Assembly (NCBI GenBank): GCA_024398615.1
Contig: JAKSIU010000014.1
Span: 1-63,766, forward strand
Direction: 5' to 3'
Origin: Bacteroidaceae bacterium
Lineage (GTDB): Bacteria; Bacteroidota; Bacteroidia; Bacteroidales; Bacteroidaceae
Length of the DNA stretch: 63,766 bases
The translations under genes were made by a program, and so were the position numbers. Below, piece by piece: positions 26,427 through 35,465 of the stretch. A model generated the notes under the pieces. That model saw nothing but the letters and a program-made list of their open reading frames with translations, did not search any database and was not told the DNA's origin. Position 1 is the first letter of the stretch. Every line of letters begins with the position of its first letter.

Positions 26427-27659
26427 TCACTTCAATGGTTTGAGCATGCCCTTTCCTCCGGTTGCATATTCCTTGCCGCCCAGATGGCTGTTGGCAGGGT
26501 CTGACGGGTCATAATAGATATCATACTGCCCCTTTATCTGCTTGAGTCCCTTTTCAAGACCTGCAGCAAAACTTATGGAACTTATGTATGACACACCGGT
26601 ATTCTGCCACTGGCCGGATTCCTCAAGCGTGACGGAGATTCTTGCCTGTCTGTTGTTGTCCGGGTTAATGGCCGATGCAAGTCCCGATGCCTCGCCGACC
26701 GTGAGGTCAAGGGAACCGATGCTGTCCATCATAATGTCACCCTGAAGTTTCTGCTTTCTGATGAGAAGGCTTGCGCTGCCGCCCTTGATGTGCATGAGAC
26801 GGTCATCGGACTGCGAAATCTTGCACTTTCTCACGAAAATGTCGACATTGTTGTCATTGACATCAAACAGCGGACCATCGGCAATCTTCAAAGTGCAGTC
26901 CTCGATTCTGATGTTTCCACGTTCCGATGACTTGCCGTCATAAATCAGGAATCCGCATGAACCGCCCTGTTCAAGTTCGCACTTGTCCAGTTCGATCTTT
27001 CCGCAGTCCCTTATGTAACCGATGGGCGATGAGACAGCACTCATCTTGCATTCTGTAGCATGAATCTGTCCCATGCTGCTGAACAGAGGCGATGCAAGAC
27101 CGGTCGTCTTGCCTATGACCCTGACAAATTCTACAGTACCGCCATTGCCGGTTGAAACGGCTGGACTCAGGTGTGACACACCGGTAAAGCTGTGGTCCTC
27201 GACATGTATCCCGGCTCCATCGACCGCATGGAAGCCGGACGACTGTTCCTTGGAAACACTAGTCTTGCCTTCGCTGACCTTGACAAGTGTCCCCTGTCCC
27301 TTTGCACTTACGCCGAACGACTTGTCCGTATGTGAATTGATCTCACATTTGAACAAGGTTGCCTGTGAAGCATCGGAAGCCAGAAAGACAGAGTTCGAGC
27401 AACTGTTCTCACGATCCGGGTCATTCGAGGAACCGGCAGTCTTGTTCATACGGACAGATGACATATACAGCTTGGCGCCTCCATAGACGTAAGTTACACA
27501 TTCATTTGTGGCTACAGACTCCAACGAGACATTGGAACGGTACTGGTCCTTCTCTTTGTTTCCATCCACCATGTAGGTGGCACGCATTCCTGCCTCCTGG
27601 GCATCGGCATGGAACGGGAAAGCCGCTACTGCAAGCAATAATACAGGCAAATGTTTCAT
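26427..27659 (-). CDS. Secreted right-handed beta-helix-like protein
   Basis: A 410-aa protein with a signal peptide (VLLLAVAAFPFHADA). The mature part has the spacing of a parallel beta-helix: short hydrophobic strands each closed by a polar turn (TLFKCEINSHTDKSFGVSAK, IELDKCELEQGGSCGFLIYD, IRIEDCTLKIADGPLFDVND). It lacks visible catalytic residues of pectate lyases, so its ligand or activity is unknown. The C-terminus (GGKEYATGGKGMLKPLK) is basic. I chose ATG 27659 because the signal peptide begins there. It is first in a run with the PepSY-like and clostripain genes and divergent from the M3 peptidase. Confidence 0.75.
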   Translation of the reverse strand: MKHLPVLLLAVAAFPFHADAQEAGMRATYMVDGNKEKDQYRSNVSLESVATNECVTYVYGGAKLYMSSVRMNKTAGSSNDPDRENSCSNSVFLASDASQATLFKCEINSHTDKSFGVSAKGQGTLVKVSEGKTSVSKEQSSGFHAVDGAGIHVEDHSFTGVSHLSPAVSTGNGGTVEFVRVIGKTTGLASPLFSSMGQIHATECKMSAVSSPIGYIRDCGKIELDKCELEQGGSCGFLIYDGKSSERGNIRIEDCTLKIADGPLFDVNDNNVDIFVRKCKISQSDDRLMHIKGGSASLLIRKQKLQGDIMMDSIGSLDLTVGEASGLASAINPDNNRQARISVTLEESGQWQNTGVSYISSISFAAGLEKGLKQIKGQYDIYYDPSDPANSHLGGKEYATGGKGMLKPLK

Positions 27660-27727
27660 ATTCGTATAAATAATGTGGTAAAGGTAGTATTTTTCCCTAA
27701 TTTCGCGCATCATAATTGACTGTAAAT

Positions 27728-29812
27728 ATGAAAAAAGAAATTATTGCGCTGGCAGGACTGGCGCTGATCTGTTCATGTAACATGGAAGAAAACGTTTTAC
27801 TAACTGAATCGCAGTTGCCATACGGAGCTCCACAGTTCGACAAAATCCGTACAAGCGACTACATGCCGGCATTCAAGAAGGCATTTGCCGACGGCAAGGC
27901 TGAAATTGATGCCATAGTCAACAACCCCGATGCTCCCACATTCGAGAACACCATTGAAGCCCTGGAATATTCAGGGAACGGATATGCCAAGGTGGCTGCA
28001 ATCTTCTACAATGTCAACGAAGCCAACACCAGCGACGAAATGCAGCAGATTGCCGAGGAGCTGGCACCGCTCGAGAACGAATACAGCACATACATCAACC
28101 AGAACGAAGCCCTGTTCGCACGCGTGAAGGCGGTCTACGACCAGCGCGGATCACTGTCGCTTGAACCCGACAGGATGAAGCTGCTCACCGATACATACAA
28201 GTCATTCCAGCGCAATGGTGCGGAACTGAACGCCGAAGACAAGAAGACTCTTTCAGAACTGGATGAGAAACTGTCTCTTCTTACCCTCCAGTTCCAGAAA
28301 AACGCATTGGCATCGACCAATGCCTTCACAATGAACATCACCGATTCCACACAGCTTTCAGGACTGCCGGGTTTCATCAGGGACATGGCAGCTGAAACAG
28401 CAAAGGAAAAAGGCATGGAAGGTTGGGCATTCGACCTCTCGGCACCCAGCTACGGCGGTTTCATGAAATACAGTGACCGGAGGGACCTCAGGGAAAAGAT
28501 GTACCGTGCATATAACCGCCGCGCATTCGAAGATGAATTCGACAACACGGAGACCATCAGGCAGATAGTGGATCTCCGCTATAAGAAGGCTGCACTTCTG
28601 GGCTACAGGGACTATGCTCAGTATCAGACTGAAAGACGCATGGTCGAGAGTCCTGAAAATGTCTGGAATTTCCTGTCACGTCTGGCCGATCCGGCACTTC
28701 CGGTCGCACTCGACGAAGTGGCTCAGCTCAAGGAATTTGCCGCCCGGAACGGATTTGAGGGAGAGGAACTGATGCCATGGGATTTCAGTTTCTGGGCTGA
28801 AAAGATGCGTGTTGCCAAGTATGACCTCAGCGACGAGGCGCTCAAGCCTTATTTCCGTCTTGAGAACTGCATAGATGCTATATTCAGTCTTGCCAACCGT
28901 CTGTACGGCATCAGTTTCAAGGAGATTGACGTTCCTGTATATCATCCCGATGTCAAGGTATACGATGTGTCTGACAAGGACGGAAGTCATCTGGCACTGT
29001 TCTATGCCGATTTCTTCCCCCGTGCCAGCAAGCGCAGCGGTGCATGGATGACATCATTCCAGGAGCAGAAGATCGAGAACGGAGTCGAGCAGCGCCCGTT
29101 CATCAGCCTGGTCACCAATTTCACCAAGCCTACTGCCGACACTCCGTCACTCATCACCCACGACGAATTCGTAACCATGCTGCACGAATTCGGACATTCA
29201 CTGCACGGAATGCTTGCAAAGGGACGCTATCCCGGCCAGACCGGTACCAATGTCGATCATGACTTTGTAGAACTGCCTTCGCAGATTATGGAAAACTGGG
29301 GTTATGAGAAGGAATACCTCCAGTCATTCGCAAAGCACTACCAGACCGCTGAAGCACTTCCGGACTCACTCATTGACCGCATCATAGCCGCCAAGAACTA
29401 TCTGTCGGCCTACTATCACATGCGCCAGCTCCAGTTCGGCAATATCGACATGGCATGGCACACGCTGACCGCCCTGCCCGACATGCCGGTAATCGAATTC
29501 GAGCAGCAGGCTGTCAAGCCGGTGCAGGTCATGCCGACAGTTGACGGTACACTCTCATCGACATCGTTCAACCATATCTTTGCAGGAGGCTACGCAGCCG
29601 GTTACTATTCCTACAAATGGGCCGAGGTACTTGCTGCCGATGCATTCTCGCTGTTCAGTGAGAAAGGCATTTTCGATGCCGGAACAGCAGCCAGCTTCCG
29701 TCACCTTCTCGAGCAGGGCGGTTCTGTGGAAGCAGCAAAGCTGTACCGGGATTTCCGCGGCCACAGCCCCGAACCCGAAGCCCTTCTCCGCCAGCTCGAC
29801 ATCATCGAGTAA
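27728..29812 (+). CDS. dcp: M3 family metallopeptidase (peptidyl-dipeptidase Dcp-like), lipoprotein
   Basis: A 694-aa M3 peptidase with a lipoprotein signal peptide (LALICSCN). The zinc motif HEFGH lies at residues 486-490 in VTMLHEFGHSLHGML, and the C-terminal SSTSFNHIFAGGYAAGYYSY block with substrate-binding His/Tyr is intact. Dcp-type enzymes release dipeptides from peptide C-termini. The frame opens at 27716, but ATG 27728 starts the signal peptide. Length is typical. It is a single-gene unit, divergent from the beta-helix gene and closed by a strong terminator. Confidence 0.95.
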   Translation: MKKEIIALAGLALICSCNMEENVLLTESQLPYGAPQFDKIRTSDYMPAFKKAFADGKAEIDAIVNNPDAPTFENTIEALEYSGNGYAKVAAIFYNVNEANTSDEMQQIAEELAPLENEYSTYINQNEALFARVKAVYDQRGSLSLEPDRMKLLTDTYKSFQRNGAELNAEDKKTLSELDEKLSLLTLQFQKNALASTNAFTMNITDSTQLSGLPGFIRDMAAETAKEKGMEGWAFDLSAPSYGGFMKYSDRRDLREKMYRAYNRRAFEDEFDNTETIRQIVDLRYKKAALLGYRDYAQYQTERRMVESPENVWNFLSRLADPALPVALDEVAQLKEFAARNGFEGEELMPWDFSFWAEKMRVAKYDLSDEALKPYFRLENCIDAIFSLANRLYGISFKEIDVPVYHPDVKVYDVSDKDGSHLALFYADFFPRASKRSGAWMTSFQEQKIENGVEQRPFISLVTNFTKPTADTPSLITHDEFVTMLHEFGHSLHGMLAKGRYPGQTGTNVDHDFVELPSQIMENWGYEKEYLQSFAKHYQTAEALPDSLIDRIIAAKNYLSAYYHMRQLQFGNIDMAWHTLTALPDMPVIEFEQQAVKPVQVMPTVDGTLSSTSFNHIFAGGYAAGYYSYKWAEVLAADAFSLFSEKGIFDAGTAASFRHLLEQGGSVEAAKLYRDFRGHSPEPEALLRQLDIIE

Positions 29813-29860
29813 TCCAATCAAGGGCCTCTGTCCAGGAATCAGCCCCCATCAGACAGCAAG

Positions 29861-29906
29861 CAATACCCCCGCCCAGAACCACATTCTGGCGGGGGTATTG
29901 TTTTAT
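29861..29906 (+). terminator. Terminator between convergent M3 peptidase and LRR genes
   Basis: CAATACCCCCGCC...GGCGGGGGTATTG is a stem of 13 bp or more (29861-29900) followed by TTTTAT on the plus strand. On the minus strand the T-run is weak, so it mainly serves the M3 peptidase gene. Confidence 0.85.
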
Positions 29907-29911
29907 ATTAC

Positions 29912-32218
29912 TCAAAAGACTTTCATCTCAATGTACTTGTGACCATTATGGATATAAATCTGATCTGTTGAACCGGAATTCAAGATTCGTCCATATATGT
30001 CATAATAGGTATTCGTTTTTTTATTGTCATCATAATAGACCGGAACATTTGTCGGGTCATACGAAACAATGTTTTTGAAATGCCACCATCCATCAGCAAC
30101 AGCATAGCTGCCTTCCGTTCCAGCCGGAACATGCAAAGTGGCCTTTTCCAAATCAATTTCATCGCCGTACGAACAAAAACCAAATCTGATTGGACCATTC
30201 CAAGGCGCGTAAAAATCGGTCAAACTTTTACAACCCGAAAACACCACGCTTGCAATGCTTTTCAATGAATATGGAAACACAATCTCTTTTAACGATGAGC
30301 AATTCTGAAACACATATTCATTAATCACTTCCAAACCCTCATTCAAAACGATTACCGATAAGCCACTGCAATTACAAAACGCTAATGAAGATATTGTTTT
30401 CAGTTTATCCGATGTTGTAAAGCATTCAAGTGACTTACATCCATTGAATGCCTGTGAACCGATAGAAGAAATGTATTCCGAAGAAATGTGTTTCAACGAT
30501 GTGCAATTATCAAAGGCATGGCTCATTACTGACACATCATTTGTGAAAACAATCGAATCATAATTGGTCCCATACATTGAATATTCGCCAAAAGTCTTGA
30601 ATGATTCAGGCAGATTCAATGTTCCCGTCAACCTTGTACAACCGTAAAATGAGTTGTTGTTGATTTTCTCAATGCTATCAGGCAACACGATGTCTGTAAG
30701 CCACGTCTTTCCGCTGAATTGTGATTTAGGAATTTCCGTATTGCTGATACCGGACAAATCCAAAGAATAAAGCATAGGAGTTTTGTCTGATTTCAAAATC
30801 TTCCAGTCATTTTCACCTAATTCGCCAGTAATTTTCAATTTACCGACTTTTGCCGGTGAAACCGATTTGCTGATTTCCGTATAAAGCGTTCCCGGCTGTT
30901 CTAAATTGACAGAAACATAATCCTCATCAACTTCCTGAATGATATTGGATTTCCAATAATCCGCATTTCTGAAATCCGAACCGCATCCATGAGGCACAAC
31001 AACAATAATATTCGAAGACCAGGTTTTTGTAACAGGTATTGGAGTTTTAAAATTTACAATGATTGTATCAAGATAACATTTTGAATAATAGGGAGGATAT
31101 CCAACATTATCAATTTCCTCAACATTTTCATTATAAACAAGTTTCTTTATTCCATAACATCCAGTAAGCGCATTACTATGTATAACTCGAATGCTATTTG
31201 GATATTCAAAAGACTGTAATGCGAAACAATCGTTAAATGCATATTCTTCTATTTCCTCTAATCCGGAAGGAAGAACTATGTTCTGCAAAGATTGACAATT
31301 ACAAAAAGTCTGTTTACAGATCTTTTGCATCGAACCATGATATACGACATTTATCAATGAATCACAGTTTTGAAATGCTGACATTCCTATATAATTGACA
31401 GAACCTGGAATCGAAATATCCTTCAAGCTTCGACAATTGTAAAATGCACGGGATTCTATTGTATCAACACTCTCTGATAAAACTATTGACCGAAGAGAAC
31501 GAATTTCCGAGAACGCATTATATCCAATATGTTTAACTCTGTCAGGAAAAACAATCTCCGAGATACTTGTACCGTAAAACGCATAATCACCAATTCTAGT
31601 TATTGTAGATGGCAATTGAATTTGCTTCAGATTCCTTGCATTGTAAAATAATTCATCACTTATTTCAGTAAGTCCTTCATGAATGGTCACGTGTATCAGA
31701 TCGCTAGTCAAAAATACATGTGAATTAATATGCCTGACACAACCTCCAATCTCTACACCCTTGACATTTTTAAAAACGTTATTATATTTACTGCCATTTA
31801 TTATTTCAATGTCGCGACCTATATAAACACTATCAAGATTATACGGGAATGTGTTATCATGATTTTGGTCAATTACGATTGGATTGTCGCTATCTTGTAT
31901 CACAACTTTTGTTAATGATGAATAATCAAAAACATCTCTACCAATTTGAGTAATTGATGATGGAATAGTAATTGATGACAATTTCAATCTCTGAAATGCA
32001 ACGATTCCTATAGACTTCACTGAATATTTCTTAGCATCAATATAAATGGAAGAAGGAATAACAATATCCTTAATTTCTGTGTCTGAAAGGCCAGATACTT
32101 CAACAGAATTATCCGATGTAATTGAATACAATAGCCCATTTACTTCGTATTGTTTGTCTGCATAGACGGAAAGGTTGAGCAGGAAAGCTGCAACAAACAG
32201 TAAAAAACTTTTTCTCAT
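29912..32218 (-). CDS. BspA-like leucine-rich-repeat surface protein
   Basis: A 768-aa protein with a signal peptide (LLFVAAFLLNLSVYA) and some 20 LRR_5/BspA-type repeats of ~23 residues in two blocks (examples: IPSSITQIGRDVFDYSSL, SIPGSVNYIGMSAFQNCDSL, IVLNEGLEVINEYVFQNCSS), split near residue 420-470 by a non-repeat linker. The C-terminal ~45 residues (YYDIYGRILNSGSTDQIYIH) resemble the short C-terminal module that many Prevotella/Bacteroides surface proteins carry, perhaps a type IX secretion-like signal. BspA proteins mediate adhesion to host proteins or other bacteria. Its upstream leader holds an intrinsic terminator. Confidence 0.85.
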   Translation of the reverse strand: MRKSFLLFVAAFLLNLSVYADKQYEVNGLLYSITSDNSVEVSGLSDTEIKDIVIPSSIYIDAKKYSVKSIGIVAFQRLKLSSITIPSSITQIGRDVFDYSSLTKVVIQDSDNPIVIDQNHDNTFPYNLDSVYIGRDIEIINGSKYNNVFKNVKGVEIGGCVRHINSHVFLTSDLIHVTIHEGLTEISDELFYNARNLKQIQLPSTITRIGDYAFYGTSISEIVFPDRVKHIGYNAFSEIRSLRSIVLSESVDTIESRAFYNCRSLKDISIPGSVNYIGMSAFQNCDSLINVVYHGSMQKICKQTFCNCQSLQNIVLPSGLEEIEEYAFNDCFALQSFEYPNSIRVIHSNALTGCYGIKKLVYNENVEEIDNVGYPPYYSKCYLDTIIVNFKTPIPVTKTWSSNIIVVVPHGCGSDFRNADYWKSNIIQEVDEDYVSVNLEQPGTLYTEISKSVSPAKVGKLKITGELGENDWKILKSDKTPMLYSLDLSGISNTEIPKSQFSGKTWLTDIVLPDSIEKINNNSFYGCTRLTGTLNLPESFKTFGEYSMYGTNYDSIVFTNDVSVMSHAFDNCTSLKHISSEYISSIGSQAFNGCKSLECFTTSDKLKTISSLAFCNCSGLSVIVLNEGLEVINEYVFQNCSSLKEIVFPYSLKSIASVVFSGCKSLTDFYAPWNGPIRFGFCSYGDEIDLEKATLHVPAGTEGSYAVADGWWHFKNIVSYDPTNVPVYYDDNKKTNTYYDIYGRILNSGSTDQIYIHNGHKYIEMKVF

Positions 32219-32265
32219 CGTTTCAGTTGTCGGTCACGGCTCCAGCGGCCTTAATAAAAAACAAG

Positions 32266-32301
32266 AAAAAGCGTGGAGCCTCCTAATCTGCCCGCTCCAC
32301 G
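32266..32301 (-). terminator. Terminator hairpin inside the leader of the LRR gene
   Basis: On the minus strand CGTGGAGC - 14-nt loop - GCTCCACG is followed directly by CTTTTTCTTG, a textbook intrinsic terminator. It lies only ~48 nt before the LRR start codon, so it either ends a small upstream transcript or acts as an attenuator. Confidence 0.7.
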
Positions 32302-32770
32302 ATGTGAGGCCTTCGCATGCCCGATTTGTCGAAGCGAACAGCAGAAAACCCCACGGAAATGATATGTAATGACACAATGTACACGCACAAGTACGCAAAG
32401 CAATTTGCCATACAATCACTCTATGAGGCATCACTGCCGTCATGTTTTGACAAATCTGGAAAGTTGCGAAGTTTCACATCGTCAAAGCAGGACGTTTAGT
32501 AACGCCTTTATCTTTTGCAATATTAGTAAATCTTCTTGTTATTGTATCCTTTCTGCAATTTGTTTTTTGCTTTGAATTACATAGTGTGTAGAATATTCAC
32601 AATCAACTTGTATTCAGACAGGCACCAAAATGGTTTCATCAGATGATGTCGCCAAAAATGGGTGTGCGGAAACCTTGCTACGGGGGGTCCTGACGTCACC
32701 CACATGGCAAAAAATGGGGGTTGGGTGTATGGAATGGGCTTAATGAGCGTTCTGTTTGCACCCATTTTTG

Positions 32771-32835
32771 GCAAACGCACGCAAAGCTCCAGCAAACGCA
32801 CGCAAAGTCCCCATAGTCTTCAAACGCATGCCACA
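32771..32835. repeat. Short direct repeats CAAACGCACGCAAAG
   Basis: GCAAACGCACGCAAAG occurs twice in a row with a 21-bp period and a third, diverged copy (CAAACGCATGCCACAAAG) follows. They adjoin the right arm of the 14-bp inverted repeat. Confidence 0.6.
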
Positions 32836-32967
32836 AAGAATTGAGCTGGACAAGAAAACGCGCCACAGATTCCAATCTGCAGCGCGTATAACCAATCAAA
32901 TGTTCTGTGACTAATAACTAAGACAAATGGGATGAAGGCCGATGCTTAGAAGCCGCTATTCCAATGC

Positions 32968-34017
32968 TTAGAAGCCGCCCATGCCGCCGCCAAAACCGCC
33001 TTGACCTCCAAAGCCGCCCTGGCCACCGCCGAAGTCACCTCCCATGCCGCCGCCGAAGCCTCCCATGCCACCGCGCATGCCGCCCATGCCGCCGCGCATC
33101 TGCCTTTCGGTCACCTCACAGCCTTCGGGAATTGTGAAGATTGATTCAGGAACCTCACATTCCTCGAGAGTCTTGACAGCCTGGCCCATTGTGCCCCAGT
33201 CCGATTCAGTCTCGCTCTTCATTGTGATGTTCTTGTAAATCCAAACGGTCTGGTCAGTAGCGTAGCCCTGATTGCTGATGCGCATTGAATACTTTGTGCA
33301 CATTACGCCGGCAACCTCTTCCTGGCCAAGGTTCTTGATCTTGTTCTTCTTGATGGTCTTGTCATCAAGACCGGTATAGTCGAAAGCAGGCTTGACCTGA
33401 CTTCCAACGCCAGCGCCCATGCCGCCCATCATTCCACCCATCATGCCGCCCATGCCACCGGCATTGCCACCTTGCCTGCGCTCCATCTGAGGCATTCTGG
33501 TTGCAGTGTTCTCAGCTTCATTGATTGTGACAGTTGCACCATCGACAATGATTGTACGGGTTGAACCGGCTTCGCCACGAGTCACGACGGATGCCATCTT
33601 GCGGCCGTAATCATCAAAGTATATCTTCGTCACAATCTGGCTGGGATCAAAGTTCATCATACGCTGACGTGCCTGAGCGCTGTCGCCACGGGCCATTCCT
33701 TGGCCACCACCCTGGAAATTTCCGCGCTGCTGACCGCCCTGAGGATTTCCTCCCTGGCCACGCATTCCGCCCATGCCTTGCATTCCGCCCATTCCTTGCA
33801 TTCCGCCCATGCCCTGCATTCCGCCGCCCATGCCGCGCATGCCGCCAAAGCCTCCCTGGCCACCGCCAAAGTTGCTCATGTTTTCATTTGACATGGTGAT
33901 GATACCTGACTTGATTCCGAACAGCGGTTCCTGTGGTTCGGTCTTGTCTTTCTTTGCCGCACCGGCACTTACGCATACGCTGGCCAGAATGGCAGCTGCA
34001 ACAAGAATCTTCTTCAT
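32968..34017 (-). CDS. Secreted Gly/Met-rich protein with DUF4412-like core
   Basis: A 349-aa protein with a signal peptide (ILASVCVSAGA). Three low-complexity segments rich in Gly, Met and Phe (residues ~50-110, ~185-200, ~310-349; for example GGMQGMGGMQGMGG) surround a folded core. The core has KIYFDDYGRKMASVVTRGE and KNLGQEEVAGVMCTKYSMRI ... VWIYKNITMKSE, the layout of DUF4412/GLPGLI-type periplasmic domains. The function is unknown; Met/Gly tails might bind metal (inference). It may be longer or shorter in other strains because the tail is encoded by tandem DNA repeats. Confidence 0.75.
   Translation of the reverse strand: MKKILVAAAILASVCVSAGAAKKDKTEPQEPLFGIKSGIITMSNENMSNFGGGQGGFGGMRGMGGGMQGMGGMQGMGGMQGMGGMRGQGGNPQGGQQRGNFQGGGQGMARGDSAQARQRMMNFDPSQIVTKIYFDDYGRKMASVVTRGEAGSTRTIIVDGATVTINEAENTATRMPQMERRQGGNAGGMGGMMGGMMGGMGAGVGSQVKPAFDYTGLDDKTIKKNKIKNLGQEEVAGVMCTKYSMRISNQGYATDQTVWIYKNITMKSETESDWGTMGQAVKTLEECEVPESIFTIPEGCEVTERQMRGGMGGMRGGMGGFGGGMGGDFGGGQGGFGGQGGFGGGMGGF
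33763..33816 (-). repeat. Three 18-bp tandem repeats encoding GMQGMG
   Basis: CATTCCGCCCATGCCTTG (plus-strand reading) is repeated three times with one or two changes per unit, inside the Gly/Met-rich gene. A fourth partial unit follows. Confidence 0.85.
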
Positions 34018-34069
34018 AATGTTAAGTAATTGGTTTATTGTTCAGTTGAAATAAGTTCCCATTTGTGGA

Positions 34070-35461
34070 TCAGCTCATGAATGCCTCGACATCATCAGGA
34101 AGGTACGGTATCATTTCCTTACCGAGGACACGACAACCGTCCTGTGTGATGAGAATGTCGTCTTCAATGCGTATTCCGCCGAAATCACGATACTGTTCAA
34201 TCCTGTCATAATTCAGGAATTCGCTGTACTTGTTTTCAGCCTTCCACTGGTCAATCAGTGCCGGAATGAAATAGATACCGGGTTCGTCGGTCATCACGAA
34301 ACCGGGCTGCAGACGGCGTCCGCAGCGCAGGCAGTTGGTACCGAACTGGGTTGACGGACGGACCTCATCGTCAAAGCCTACATATATCTGGCCAAGACCC
34401 TCCATGTCATGTACGTCCATACCCATCATGTGACCGAGACCGTGCTGCAGGAACATGGCATGTGCTCCAGCCTCAACGGCATCGTCAGTATTGCCCTTCA
34501 TAAGACCCAGATCCTTGAGACGGTCAGTCATGAGACGACAGACGTCAAGATGCATGTCCATCCACTTGAGTCCCGGACGGGCCTTCTCTATTGTCAGATC
34601 ATGGCAGGCGCAGACAATCGAATAGATATCCCTCTGACGGCTGGTGAACTTTCCCGTTACGGGCATGGTGCGCGTATTGTCGCTGCAGTAGTTGTTGACG
34701 GTTTCAGCACCGGCATCAACCAGAAGCAGACGACCCGGTTCAAGCGGTTTCAATGACGGATTGCCATGGAATATCTCACCGTGCATAGATACTATGCTGC
34801 GGAATGAGACCATGGCACCGTTTGACATCACAATGCCTTCCATAAGTCCTTCAATCGACTTTTCCGTAACGCCCGGCCGGCACGCCTTCATGGCCCCGGT
34901 ATGCATCAGGTAACCGATATGCATGGCACGCTCAATCTCGGCGATTTCAGCATCGGACTTGATGGAACGCATGTCCACGACTGCCTTGATGAGAGAGAGC
35001 GATGCAGCCGCACGCGTTTCCATAGGACTGATTCCCATGAGCTGGGATATGCGGATCATTGTGTCATGACGGTATGGAGGCAGGAAATGTACGGTTCTGC
35101 CTGACTTACGTGCCTTGTCAATCATGGCGTCAAGTTCTGAAAGCGGAGCGCTGTTCTCCACTCCCACCTCAGCGGCAAGATCCTTTATTGACGGTACGAA
35201 GCCTGTCCAGATGATATCTTCAATGTCGACATCGTCTCCGAGAAGCCATTCGCGGTTCCCATCAATGTCAATGATGCCGACCAGAGATTCCTGATTCTGT
35301 CCGAAATAATACAGGAAACTGCTGTCCTGACGGAATGTATAGCTGTTGGCCGGATAGTTGGCCGGAGCGTTGTTGTTGCCGAAAAGGACAATGATTCCAC
35401 TGCCGACCTTCTCACTCAGAATGCGGCGACGTTCGATATAAGTGTTTCTGTCAAAAAGCAT
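34070..35461 (-). CDS. pepP: Xaa-Pro aminopeptidase (M24B)
   Basis: A 463-aa cytosolic aminopeptidase P. The N-terminal domain carries the YFGQNQESLVGI block, and the pita-bread catalytic domain has metal ligands in LLVDAGAETVNNYCSDNTRT, HGLGHMMGMDVHD, TDEPGIYF and GGIRIEDDILIT. It removes N-terminal residues preceding proline and uses two Mn2+ or similar ions. Length is typical of the Bacteroidales enzyme. It follows feoAB with a 4-bp gap, so the two genes probably share a transcript. Confidence 0.95.
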   Translation of the reverse strand: MLFDRNTYIERRRILSEKVGSGIIVLFGNNNAPANYPANSYTFRQDSSFLYYFGQNQESLVGIIDIDGNREWLLGDDVDIEDIIWTGFVPSIKDLAAEVGVENSAPLSELDAMIDKARKSGRTVHFLPPYRHDTMIRISQLMGISPMETRAAASLSLIKAVVDMRSIKSDAEIAEIERAMHIGYLMHTGAMKACRPGVTEKSIEGLMEGIVMSNGAMVSFRSIVSMHGEIFHGNPSLKPLEPGRLLLVDAGAETVNNYCSDNTRTMPVTGKFTSRQRDIYSIVCACHDLTIEKARPGLKWMDMHLDVCRLMTDRLKDLGLMKGNTDDAVEAGAHAMFLQHGLGHMMGMDVHDMEGLGQIYVGFDDEVRPSTQFGTNCLRCGRRLQPGFVMTDEPGIYFIPALIDQWKAENKYSEFLNYDRIEQYRDFGGIRIEDDILITQDGCRVLGKEMIPYLPDDVEAFMS

Positions 35462-35465
35462 GATG

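Larger units (their letters stand above)
32219..32967. other. 749-bp intergenic region with structured DNA
   Basis: No gene is supported. It contains a minus-strand terminator hairpin near the LRR gene, a 14-bp inverted repeat (GCCAAAAATGGGTG, about 32650, and its complement near 32758-32771) and three short direct repeats starting near 32771. The middle part (32480-32640) is AT-rich and without pattern to my eye. Confidence 0.5.
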
